Shown in pieces: positions 28,173 to 36,861 of a stretch of 64,000 bases of DNA. The stretch spans positions 3,841,256 to 3,905,255 of the forward strand of contig NZ_AP018227.1 in the NCBI RefSeq assembly GCF_002368095.1, read 5' to 3'. The notes beneath the pieces are model-generated. The model ran no database searches. It saw nothing but the letters and a program-made list of their open reading frames with translations, and was not told the origin of the DNA. Positions within the stretch are counted from its first letter, which is position 1, and each line of letters begins with the position of its first letter. Both the position numbers and the translations under genes were made by a program. The stretch is from Calothrix parasitica NIES-267. GTDB taxonomy: Bacteria > Cyanobacteriota > Cyanobacteriia > Cyanobacteriales > Nostocaceae.

Positions 28173-28210
28173 GTTAGTAGCATCAGAAATTAGGGAATCA
28201 TAAATCCAGA
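28173..28210 (+). promoter_or_regulatory. TPS-array upstream element, copy 2
   Basis: GTTAGTAG, 11 nt, AGGGAATCATAAATCCAGA; 20 nt before the ATG at 28231. Confidence 0.6.
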
Positions 28211-28230
28211 ATATAAAAATATTTTCACAA

Positions 28231-30675
28231 ATGAAAGGGATTGCGTTTCTATCTGGATTGATAAGTGGTTTACTCACTTCGGGATTCTTTTTATCAGCAG
28301 TGGCTCAAGTAAGCTCCGATAAAACTACAAACACAACTATCAATAAAAACGGTAATAAATTCAATATTACCAACGGTATTCAAAAAGGCAATAATTTATT
28401 TCATAGTTTCGATAAATTCTCTATCCCCAAAGGTAGTTCGGCTGTTTTTAAGAACCCAAACAATATAGTAAATATTATTAACCGAGTAACTGGTGGAAAT
28501 ATATCTAATATTGATGGGTTAATTAAAGCTTCGGGGAATGCCAATTTATTTTTAATGAATCCTGCTGGTATTGTGTTTAGTGAAAATGCATCTCTAGATA
28601 TTGGAGGCTCATTTTATGGGACTACTGCTGAAAGTATTAAGTTTGCAGATGGGTTAGAATTCAGCGCTACGAATACTAATGAATCTCCATTATTAAGTAT
28701 CAATGTTCCCGTTGGTTTGCAAATAGGACAAAATTCAAAATCAATTCAGGTAAGGGGAACGGGACATAATTTGTTTAAAAATGGAGCTTTTTCACCTTAC
28801 TTCAATCTTGGTAGCACTAATTCTTTGCAGGTAAAACCTGGTTATACTCTAGCTCTAGTTGGAGCAGACATTAAAGTTGATGATGGTATTCTTACGGCAG
28901 AGTCGGGAAGATTAGAGTTAGTAAGTATAAGGGAAGGAGAAATTGATTTAATTGAAGATTTGAAAAGTTTTCGTTTAGGTGAAGCCAAATTTATCTCAAA
29001 CTTGGGAGATATTAAACTATCACAAAAGACTTTAATAGATGTCAGCGGTGCTGGTGCTGGTTCTGTGAACTTACAGGGTAATCAAATTAATTTAAAAGAT
29101 GATTCTGCGGTGTTGGTGCAAAATCGCGGAATTCAGCCAGCAGGTGATATAAATGTTAGGGCTAAATCTATTGAATTAAGTGGTAATACTCAACTTGGTA
29201 GCATTTTCATTAATGAAACTTTAGCAGGAGATGCTGGAAATATTATTATCGAAACTGAAAGATTAAAGATTTTAGATGGTACTGCGGTATTTAGCCAAAC
29301 TTTTGGGTTTGGAAATAGTGGTTCTATTGATATTAATGCAACTGAATCGATAGATATTATTGGAGTTTCAGCAGTTAATCCCGAGCAAGTTAGTATAATT
29401 GGTTCGACTACTTTTTCTGAAGGAAATGCGGGAAATATTAAGTTATCGACTAGAAATTTATCGGTATTAGATAGTAATGGGATTTCAGTAGTCGGTTTTG
29501 GTGGTGGTTCTTCTGGAAATATCATTATTGATAGTGAAACAGTTCAAGTCGCGAAGATGAGACAAGAAATTCGTGTAATTCCAGCAATTTCTGGAAGTGC
29601 TTTTGGAACGGGTGACGCTGGAAACATTACTATTAATACACAAACTCTATCGGTAAGGGATGGTTCAAATATCAGTACTACCGGGTACAATAGCGGAGGT
29701 TCTGGCAGCATTAATATAAATGCTACAAAGTCAGTGGAAGTAATTGGTGAGAATGAAATCCAAAATAGCAACATCAATTCATCAGTCTTGGCTGGATTAG
29801 AATTTGATGGACAATTGCTTAAGTTTTCTGAATTGATTACTAGCAATGCAGGTGAAGTAAATATCAATACGGCTTATTTAAAAATTGGTAATAATGCAAA
29901 TATTTCAGTTGTTAATCAAGGTATGGGTGATGCTGGAAAGTTAAGAGTAAATGCTGATTTAACCCAGCTTGAAAACCAAGGTAGTTTACTTGCAATTAGT
30001 AATTCTGGTGGAGGTGGGAATATTTTTGTACGAGCCGATTCTTTACAATTACGTCGCAACAGCTTGATTAGTACTAATTCAGGTGGTGAAAGAAATGGTG
30101 GCAATATTAATATTGATACTAATACTTTAGTAGCTGTAGAAAATAGTGACATTACTGCAAATGCTGAAAATAGTTTTGGTGGGAAGGTAACTATAAATGC
30201 AGAGGGTATTTTTGGTACCCAGTTTCGAGAAAATCTAACTCCACAAAGCGATATTACTGCAAGTTCGGAATTGGGAGCAGAGTTTAACGGTGAAGTTGAA
30301 CTCAATACTCCTGGAATTGACCCAAGTTCGGGAATCAATGAATTACCAGAAAATCTTACAGATTCTAGCAATCAAATAGCTGCTGGATGTTCTAATAAAT
30401 CTGGTAATAGTTTTATTGCTACTGGAAAAGGTGGGATACCACAAAATCCTCAAGAGCAGTTTAATATAAATCGTAGTTGGTCAGATATTCGCAATTTATC
30501 GGCATTTCGTAAACTTAATAATAATTCTGAAATTACTAGTATTTCAAACAAACTAGAAATTATAGAAGCAACTGCTTTTATTCGTAATGAAAACGGAGAA
30601 ATAGAACTTGTTGCGGCTCAAAATACACCTTTTAATACAACACAAGTTTCTAACTGTAGTAGTTTGAATACGTAA
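28231..30675 (+). CDS. TPS exoprotein 2
   Basis: 814 aa. Signal peptide (FLSGLISGLLTSGFFLSAVAQ), TPS domain (NGIQKGNNLFHSFDKFSIP, NPAGIVFSENASLDIGGSF), beta-helix rungs and the conserved tail. The middle (SIELSGNTQLGSIFINETLAG, TAVFSQTFGFGNSGSIDI, DIIGVSAVNPEQ) is of the same kind as in exoprotein 6. The C-terminal module is type A (ENSFGGKVTINAEGIFGTQF). This is the parent-like copy for the front part of the apparent recombinant, exoprotein 6. Secreted; no membrane anchor, SLH domain or enzyme domain seen. Gap to the previous gene is 81 bp. Confidence 0.9.
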   Translation: MKGIAFLSGLISGLLTSGFFLSAVAQVSSDKTTNTTINKNGNKFNITNGIQKGNNLFHSFDKFSIPKGSSAVFKNPNNIVNIINRVTGGNISNIDGLIKASGNANLFLMNPAGIVFSENASLDIGGSFYGTTAESIKFADGLEFSATNTNESPLLSINVPVGLQIGQNSKSIQVRGTGHNLFKNGAFSPYFNLGSTNSLQVKPGYTLALVGADIKVDDGILTAESGRLELVSIREGEIDLIEDLKSFRLGEAKFISNLGDIKLSQKTLIDVSGAGAGSVNLQGNQINLKDDSAVLVQNRGIQPAGDINVRAKSIELSGNTQLGSIFINETLAGDAGNIIIETERLKILDGTAVFSQTFGFGNSGSIDINATESIDIIGVSAVNPEQVSIIGSTTFSEGNAGNIKLSTRNLSVLDSNGISVVGFGGGSSGNIIIDSETVQVAKMRQEIRVIPAISGSAFGTGDAGNITINTQTLSVRDGSNISTTGYNSGGSGSININATKSVEVIGENEIQNSNINSSVLAGLEFDGQLLKFSELITSNAGEVNINTAYLKIGNNANISVVNQGMGDAGKLRVNADLTQLENQGSLLAISNSGGGGNIFVRADSLQLRRNSLISTNSGGERNGGNINIDTNTLVAVENSDITANAENSFGGKVTINAEGIFGTQFRENLTPQSDITASSELGAEFNGEVELNTPGIDPSSGINELPENLTDSSNQIAAGCSNKSGNSFIATGKGGIPQNPQEQFNINRSWSDIRNLSAFRKLNNNSEITSISNKLEIIEATAFIRNENGEIELVAAQNTPFNTTQVSNCSSLNT

Positions 30676-30697
30676 GAATATTTAAATTAAAGTTTGT

Positions 30698-30735
30698 GTT
30701 AGTAGAAAAATTAATTAGGGAATCATAAATCCAGA
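30698..30735 (+). promoter_or_regulatory. TPS-array upstream element, copy 3
   Basis: GTTAGTAG, 11 nt, AGGGAATCATAAATCCAGA; 21 nt before the ATG at 30757. Confidence 0.6.
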
Positions 30736-30756
30736 AAATAAAAATATTTGAAATAC

Positions 30757-33204
30757 ATGAAAGGAATTGAATTTCTACCTGGATTTATCACCGGTTTATT
30801 AATATCAGGATTAGCACTACCAGCTTTTTCTCAAGTAACGTCCGACAATACTACCAATACAACTGTTAATCAAAGCGGTAATAATTTCAATATTATTAAT
30901 GGTATTCAAAAAGGGAATAATTTATTTCACAGCTTCAAAGAATTTTCTATTCCCACTGGTGGTTCGGCTACTTTCAATAATTCTACCGATGTTGTTAATA
31001 TAATCAACCGGGTAACAGGTGGAAATATATCTAATATTGACGGATTAATAAAAGCTAACGGTAATGCCAATTTATTTTTAATTAACCCTGCGGGAATTGT
31101 ATTTGGTGAAAATGCCAAATTAGATATAGGTGGTTCGTTTTTGGGAACTACAGCGGAAAGTGTTTTATTTAAAGATGGTTTTGAATTTAGTGCTGTTAAT
31201 CCTCAAAATGAAGCATTATTAACTATTAGCATTCCCGTTGGTTTGCAGATGGGGAGTAATCCGGGAAATATTCAGATAAATAATAGAGGGCATAATGTCT
31301 CAGCACCTTTTACTCAGACTTTGCGTCGCGGGAATTCTCCTAGTGGCTTAAGTGTCAAGACTGGTAAGACTTTGGCGCTACTTGGGGGTAATGTCTCACT
31401 AACCGGAGGTATTATCAATTCACCCGATGGACAAGTGGAATTGGCAGCGGTGGCTACACCCGATTTGGTTACCATTGATTCAAATAACCTCGGTTGGACA
31501 TTGAATTATGGCAATGTCTCCGGGTTTGGCGATATCCAGCTTAGTCAACAGTCTTTGGTTGAAGCTAGTAACACTGGAGCGATTAGATTAGCAGGTAATA
31601 ATCTCCAGTTTTTTGATGGTTCATTGTTGCTTCTCGAAAATCAAAGTAACCAATCTGCGGTAGGGATTGAGCTTCAGGCTGCTGGGGAAGTTGAATTTGC
31701 TGGTATATCTAATACTTCTATTAGTAGTGGGGTAATTAGTGATGCTCGCAGTTCAGGTAAAGGTGGAGATATTACAATTACGGCTGACAGAATTATTGGA
31801 CGGGATAATGGAGGACGATTAAGAGCATATACTTTTGCAGATGCAGACAGTGGCAACATCACTTTTAACAGCAGAGATATAACCTGGAAAGCTGGCAAAC
31901 AAACGGATGGATTAGTTGAGATCCGTACCCTGGGAACAGGAAATGGGGGCAGATTGACGATAAATACCGAGCGTTTGCTTATGCAAGATTCAAGCTTTGT
32001 GAGCAACGTTAACAGGGGTTCTGGCAATGCAGGAAACGTGCTGATTAATGCATCTGACTCTGTTATCGTTGGACCAAATTCTCAGTTTGCCACCCTTATT
32101 GGCTCTTCTGCCGTCAGTGCCAATGGTAACGCAGGCAGCATAAGCATCAACACATCTAGATTGGCTGTTTTGGGCGGGGCATTGATCAGCTCATCTACCT
32201 ATGGATCTGGTGATGCGGGAAAGATAACCCTCAAAGCCTCCGAATCTATTGAAATCAGTGGCTCTGGTTTCTTTGCGACCAGTAACAGGGTTGAAGCAAC
32301 TCAGGTGCAAACCTCTGGTCGATTATTGCCTGAAGCATTGCGACAGTTTTTGGGATTACCAGATATAGTCACTGGTAGTGCAGGGACAATTAATATAAAT
32401 ACTCCTCAACTTCAAATTACAGATGGTGCATTGGTGACAGTTGGTCATAATAGTTTGGGGGATGCTGGTAAGATTCAAATTAATAGCGATTCTCTAAAGC
32501 TAGATACTCAAGGTAAAATTACGGCAACTACTGCTTCTGGGGAAGGAGGCAATATCAACTTTAATTTACAATCTGACTTAATACTACGGAACAATAGCCT
32601 TATAGATACCGAAGCAATGGGTAGCGGCAACGGTGGTAATATTACTATAAATTCTCCGATAATTGCCGGTTTTGAAAACAGCGATATCATCGCCAATGCA
32701 GTCGAAGGAAATGGTGGGAATATTGATATTACAACTCAAGGAATATTCGGTTTAGAATTTCGTAACGAGTTAACCGAAGAAAGCGACATTACCGCAAGTT
32801 CTCAATTTGGTGTTAACGGTACGGTAGCAATCAATAATTTGAGTATCAATCCTAGTACTGGTTTAGTAGAATTACCCGTAGCTCTTTCTGATTCATCGCA
32901 ACAAATAGCTCAAGGGTGTTCTACAAAAAGTAACAGTAATTTTGTCGCAACCGCAAGAGGTGGAATTCCACAGAACCCCAGCCAATATTTGTATTCAAAT
33001 AGAACTTGGTCAGATACTCGCAATTTATCAACATTTCCCAAACCAAATAATAGTTCTGAAGTTACAAGTATTTCAAATAAACTAGCCATCGTAGAAGCTA
33101 CTGGTTTTATTCGTAATGAGAACGGAGTTATTGAACTTGTTGCGGCTCAAAATACACCTTTTAATACCACACAAGTTTTTAATTGTAGTGGTTTAAATAC
33201 GTAA
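30757..33204 (+). CDS. TPS exoprotein 3
   Basis: 815 aa from the ATG at 30757; a TTG nine bases earlier is in frame, but MKGIEFLPGF matches the start of the other copies and keeps the fixed distance to the upstream element. Signal peptide, TPS domain (NNLFHSFKEFSIPTGG, NPAGIVFGENAKLDIGGSF) and tail are of the array type. The middle, about residues 190-560, is unlike the other copies (SPSGLSVKTGKTLALLGGN, TITADRIIGRDNGGRLRAY) and its DNA uses more C-ending codons, as if from another source. C-terminal module is type B (VEGNGGNIDITTQGIFGLEF). Confidence 0.9.
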   Translation: MKGIEFLPGFITGLLISGLALPAFSQVTSDNTTNTTVNQSGNNFNIINGIQKGNNLFHSFKEFSIPTGGSATFNNSTDVVNIINRVTGGNISNIDGLIKANGNANLFLINPAGIVFGENAKLDIGGSFLGTTAESVLFKDGFEFSAVNPQNEALLTISIPVGLQMGSNPGNIQINNRGHNVSAPFTQTLRRGNSPSGLSVKTGKTLALLGGNVSLTGGIINSPDGQVELAAVATPDLVTIDSNNLGWTLNYGNVSGFGDIQLSQQSLVEASNTGAIRLAGNNLQFFDGSLLLLENQSNQSAVGIELQAAGEVEFAGISNTSISSGVISDARSSGKGGDITITADRIIGRDNGGRLRAYTFADADSGNITFNSRDITWKAGKQTDGLVEIRTLGTGNGGRLTINTERLLMQDSSFVSNVNRGSGNAGNVLINASDSVIVGPNSQFATLIGSSAVSANGNAGSISINTSRLAVLGGALISSSTYGSGDAGKITLKASESIEISGSGFFATSNRVEATQVQTSGRLLPEALRQFLGLPDIVTGSAGTININTPQLQITDGALVTVGHNSLGDAGKIQINSDSLKLDTQGKITATTASGEGGNINFNLQSDLILRNNSLIDTEAMGSGNGGNITINSPIIAGFENSDIIANAVEGNGGNIDITTQGIFGLEFRNELTEESDITASSQFGVNGTVAINNLSINPSTGLVELPVALSDSSQQIAQGCSTKSNSNFVATARGGIPQNPSQYLYSNRTWSDTRNLSTFPKPNNSSEVTSISNKLAIVEATGFIRNENGVIELVAAQNTPFNTTQVFNCSGLNT

Positions 33205-33505
33205 TAATACTTGATTTAAATAAGAATGGTCGCAACCGGCACATTTTTCTAGTAGGGGAGGCAAAATACGGTGAGTTAGTGCGGTCTTGGGGAGCCATTG
33301 CGTTGCGCGGGAACAAGCGCGTTGTAGCAAATGGCGTGGTTTCCCCCATGAGCAACTAAGGAACCCGGAGGGTGTAGATTTTCTTCCCGTATTATTGTCG
33401 AGGCACGTGACACTTTGAACAAAGCACGAACGTAGTCACAATGTTTTCAGTGTCACGCACCAGCCGAGTATTGTGACAATTGCTGCCATTCCAGTTAAAG
33501 TTTGT
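33205..33505. other. Inserted non-coding segment inside the TPS array, with interleaved inverted repeats
   Basis: Other gaps in the array are 72-85 bp apart from the one before the CHAT gene; this one is about 360 bp. It contains a GC-rich repeat stretch (33275-33376, with GGTTTCCCCCATGAGCAACTA as at 2086-2106). Then follow two interleaved inverted repeats: GTGACACT (33407) with AGTGTCAC (33449), and GTCACAAT (33435) with ATTGTGAC (33470). The A-B-A'-B' order would allow a pseudoknot in RNA. No reading frame is convincing. Confidence 0.55.
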
Positions 33506-33543
33506 GTTAGTAGAAAAATGAATTAGGGAAGCATACATCCAGA
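33506..33543 (+). promoter_or_regulatory. TPS-array upstream element, copy 4
   Basis: GTTAGTAG, 11 nt, AGGGAAGCATACATCCAGA; 21 nt before the ATG at 33565. Slightly degenerate, in front of the decayed copy. Confidence 0.55.
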
Positions 33544-33564
33544 AGATAAAAAGGTTTGAAGATG

Positions 33565-34278
33565 ATGAAAGGAATTGCATTTCTACCTGGATTTATCACC
33601 AGTTTATTAATTACAGGATTAGCACTACCAGCTTTTTCTCAAGTAACGTCTGACAATACTACCAATACAACTGTTAATCCAAACGGTAATAACTTTGATA
33701 TTCTTGACGGGATTCAAAAAGGAAATAATTTATTTCACAGCTTCAAAGAGTTTTCTATTCCCACAGGTGGTTCGGCAACTTTTAATAATTCTACCGATAT
33801 CGTCAATATTATTAACCGAGTAACTGGTGGAAATATTTCTAATATCAATGGGTTGATTAAAGCTGAGGGGAATGCAAATCTATTTTTAATTAATCCTGCG
33901 GGTATTGTATTTGGGGAAAATGCGCGGTTAGATATTGGTGGTTCGTTTTTGGGAAGTACAGCAGAAAGTATTTTATTTGAAGATGGGTTTGAATTTAGCG
34001 CGGTTAATCCCCAAAGTCAGCCGTTGTTAACTGTAAGCGTACCGTTGGGTTTGCAAATGGGTCAAATGAGCGGAGATATTAAGGTACAAGGAACGGGACA
34101 TAGATTGATTGGAGGAGGATTTACACCTGTAATTAGGAATAATACCCAACCAACATTACAGGTGAATTCGGGAAAAGCGATTGCATTAGTTGGAAAAAAT
34201 CTCAATTTACAACAAAACAAGTTTCTAACTGTAGCGGAGCTAATACGTAATAACACTACATTTCAAAGTTTGTGTTAG
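33565..34278 (+). pseudogene. TPS exoprotein 4, internally deleted copy
   Basis: The frame encodes a signal peptide and an intact TPS domain (NLFHSFKEFSIPTGG, NPAGIVFGENARLDIGGSF) up to KAIALVGKNLNLQ, then ends after 237 residues with QNKFLTVAELIRNNTTFQSLC. In another frame, 34212-34250 encodes TKQVSNCSGANT plus stop, the exact C-terminal end of the full-length copies. So some 1.7 kb of helix and tail were deleted and the end was joined out of frame. The remaining protein could still be secreted as a bare TPS domain, but loss of the conserved tail argues for a decayed gene. Start chosen by analogy (MKGIAFLPGF); ATG at 33562 is equally possible. Confidence 0.85.
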
Positions 34279-34311
34279 TAGAAAAATTAATTAGGGAACC
34301 ATAAATCCAGA
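34274..34311 (+). promoter_or_regulatory. TPS-array upstream element, copy 5
   Basis: GTTAGTAG, 11 nt, AGGGAACCATAAATCCAGA; 21 nt before the ATG at 34333. Its first five bases overlap the out-of-frame end of the decayed copy. Confidence 0.6.
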
Positions 34312-34332
34312 AAATAAAAATATTTGAAATAC

Positions 34333-36777
34333 ATGAAAGGAATTGCATTTCTACCTGGATTTATCACCGGTTTATTAATATCAGGATTAGCACTACCAGC
34401 TTTTTCTCAAGTAACTTCCGACAATACCACCAATACAACTGTTAACTTAAACGGTAATAATTTCGATATACTCAACGGTATTCAAAAAGGGAATAATTTA
34501 TTTCACAGCTTCAAAGAATTTTCTATTCCTACAAATGGTTCGGCGACTTTCAATAATTCCTCAGATGTAGTAAATATTATCAATCGTGTAACTGGTGGAA
34601 ATATATCGAATATTGATGGGTTAATTAAATCTCAGGGAAATGCCAATTTATTTTTAATTAATCCTGCGGGGATTGTATTTGGTGAAAATGCCAAATTAGA
34701 TATTGGTGGTTCGTTTTTGGGAACTACAGCGGAAAGTGTTTTATTTAAAGATGGATTTGAATTTAGTGCGGTGAATTCTCAAAATGAACCACTATTAACT
34801 ATAAGTGTCCCCGTTGGTTTGCAGATGGGGACAAATACCGGAGAAATCCAGGTAAATGGAAGCGGACATAATTTGGTAACACAAGATATTAATGTTGGAC
34901 CCTATATTAATCTCGCTAGCTCAAGCTTATTAGAAGTAAAACCGGGAAAAGTATTAGCTTTAATTGGTGGAGATATTATGCTTGATGGCGCTGTTATGAA
35001 TGTAAAAACAGGAAGAGTTGAATTAAGCAGTGTTAGAGAAGGAAAAGTTAATTTCAATCAAAATAATCAAGATTTTAAGTTAAATATTCCTCAAGATTCC
35101 AAATTAGGAAATATTCAACTAACGCAAAAATCTTTGATAGATGCGGGTGCTGGTTCAATTAAAGTTAATAGTGGTTCTGTCAGCCTTAAAAATGGCTCCG
35201 TATTATTAGTGCAAAATCAAGAATTGCAGCCAACTGGAGATATTAATATAAATGCAACTGAATCTTTAGAAGTTAATGGGATGTCTCCCGACGGCAGAAT
35301 TCGCAGTGCTATTTCTAACCAAACTTTGGGAGGAATGAGCGGGAATATTAATGTTGTTACACCACGTTTAATTGTTCAAAGTGGGGGTGCTATCGGTAGT
35401 CAAACCTTTACACCCGCACCAGGTGGTCATATTTTCTTAGATGTTGAACAATTGATTGAAGTTAGTGGATTTTCAGAAATTAACCCACTAGCATATAGTA
35501 GCATCGCATCAATTACTATCGGAGATGGAAAAGCTGGTAATGTAATTGCTTCTACTAAACACTTTTCGATATTTGATAACGGTTTGGTTTCCGGGGTAAC
35601 TGTTGGTAATGGTGATGGTGGAACTATAAATATTGATACCCAAACACTAGAAGTGAAGGGTATAGGTTTGGGCTTATTGACAAGTAGCGGTATTACTACA
35701 TCTACTTTAGGAAAAGGTAATGCTGGCAATATTAATATTAATACCGAGACAATGACTGTGGAAGCAGGTGCATATGTAGCTAATGCCAGCCATAATGTTG
35801 GAAATGCTGGAAACCTAACTATAAATGCTACTAAGTCGTTACAGGTAGTTGGTAATGTAAATGAATTACCTGCCAGACTTAACTCATTTGTCAGACCCCT
35901 TCCTAATCTTCAGGAATTATTTAATTTACCAGATGTTCCTAGCGGAAATGCTGGAAATATAACTATTAATACACCTTTTCTTTTAGTCGCTGACAGAGGA
36001 CTTGTGACTGTAGGTAATAGCGGAAGTGGAAATGCTGGTATTCTCAATATCAATGCAGACCTGATAAAGTTAGATGATTTGGGTCAACTTTCGGCTACTA
36101 CGGTATTTGGTGAAGGTGGAGATATTTCTTTACAGTCCCAAAGCTTACAAATGCGTGGTGAAAGTATTATTACTACTTCTGCTGGTGGTAAAGGAAATGG
36201 TGGGAATATTGATATAAATACAAATACTCTTGTAGCTTTGGAAAATAGCGACATTACCGCAAATGCACAAAACAGTTTCGGTGGAAAAGTAACTATTAAC
36301 GCAGAAGGTATTTTTGGTACTCAGTTTCGAGAACAGCAAACCATAAAAAGTGATATAACTGCAACTTCTGAATTAGGAGCAGAATTCAACGGTGTAGTTG
36401 AACTAAATACTCCTGGAGTTGACCCGAATTCTGGAATCAGTGAATTACCAGAAAATCTTACAGATTCATCGCAAGAAATTGCGTCAGGATGTTCTAGTAA
36501 TACTGGCAGTAGTTTTGTCGCTACCGGAAGGGGTGGAATAGCAAAAAACCCAAACGAACAAGTTGATATAAACCCAATTTGGTCGGATATTCGCGATTTA
36601 TCGGCATTTCATAAACGAAAAAATAATATTCAAGCAACACAAATATCAAATAAACCAGCAATTGTAGAAGCCACTATTTTTATACGTAATTCAAAGGGAG
36701 AAATTGAACTTGTTGCGGCTCAAAATACACCTTTTAATAGAACACAAGTTGCTAACTGTAGCGGAGCAAATACGTAA
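34333..36777 (+). CDS. TPS exoprotein 5
   Basis: 814 aa from the ATG at 34333 (an in-frame TTG lies nine bases upstream). Signal peptide, TPS domain and tail as in the others. Its middle parallels exoprotein 1 almost rung by rung: GRVELSSVREGKVNF, INATESLEVNGMSPDGRIR, TFTPAPGGHIFLDV, LEVKGIGLGLLTSSGI. C-terminal module is type A (QNSFGGKVTINAEGIFGTQF). While its middle is like exoprotein 1, its first 180 residues are much closer to exoprotein 3, so the N-domains have been homogenised or exchanged independently of the middle. Confidence 0.9.
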   Translation: MKGIAFLPGFITGLLISGLALPAFSQVTSDNTTNTTVNLNGNNFDILNGIQKGNNLFHSFKEFSIPTNGSATFNNSSDVVNIINRVTGGNISNIDGLIKSQGNANLFLINPAGIVFGENAKLDIGGSFLGTTAESVLFKDGFEFSAVNSQNEPLLTISVPVGLQMGTNTGEIQVNGSGHNLVTQDINVGPYINLASSSLLEVKPGKVLALIGGDIMLDGAVMNVKTGRVELSSVREGKVNFNQNNQDFKLNIPQDSKLGNIQLTQKSLIDAGAGSIKVNSGSVSLKNGSVLLVQNQELQPTGDININATESLEVNGMSPDGRIRSAISNQTLGGMSGNINVVTPRLIVQSGGAIGSQTFTPAPGGHIFLDVEQLIEVSGFSEINPLAYSSIASITIGDGKAGNVIASTKHFSIFDNGLVSGVTVGNGDGGTINIDTQTLEVKGIGLGLLTSSGITTSTLGKGNAGNININTETMTVEAGAYVANASHNVGNAGNLTINATKSLQVVGNVNELPARLNSFVRPLPNLQELFNLPDVPSGNAGNITINTPFLLVADRGLVTVGNSGSGNAGILNINADLIKLDDLGQLSATTVFGEGGDISLQSQSLQMRGESIITTSAGGKGNGGNIDINTNTLVALENSDITANAQNSFGGKVTINAEGIFGTQFREQQTIKSDITATSELGAEFNGVVELNTPGVDPNSGISELPENLTDSSQEIASGCSSNTGSSFVATGRGGIAKNPNEQVDINPIWSDIRDLSAFHKRKNNIQATQISNKPAIVEATIFIRNSKGEIELVAAQNTPFNRTQVANCSGANT

Positions 36778-36800
36778 TAAGACTGATATTTAAAGTTTGT

Positions 36801-36838
36801 GTTTGTAGAAAAATAAATTAGGGAACCATAAATCCAGA
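36801..36838 (+). promoter_or_regulatory. TPS-array upstream element, copy 6
   Basis: GTTTGTAG (one change), 11 nt, AGGGAACCATAAATCCAGA; 23 nt before the ATG at 36862. Confidence 0.6.
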
Positions 36839-36861
36839 AGAGCCAAAAAGATTAAATAAAC

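Noticed and set aside
33565..34278. Exoprotein 4 as an intact short gene
   Set aside because: The typical C-terminal codons are present just before its end but out of frame, which shows deletion.
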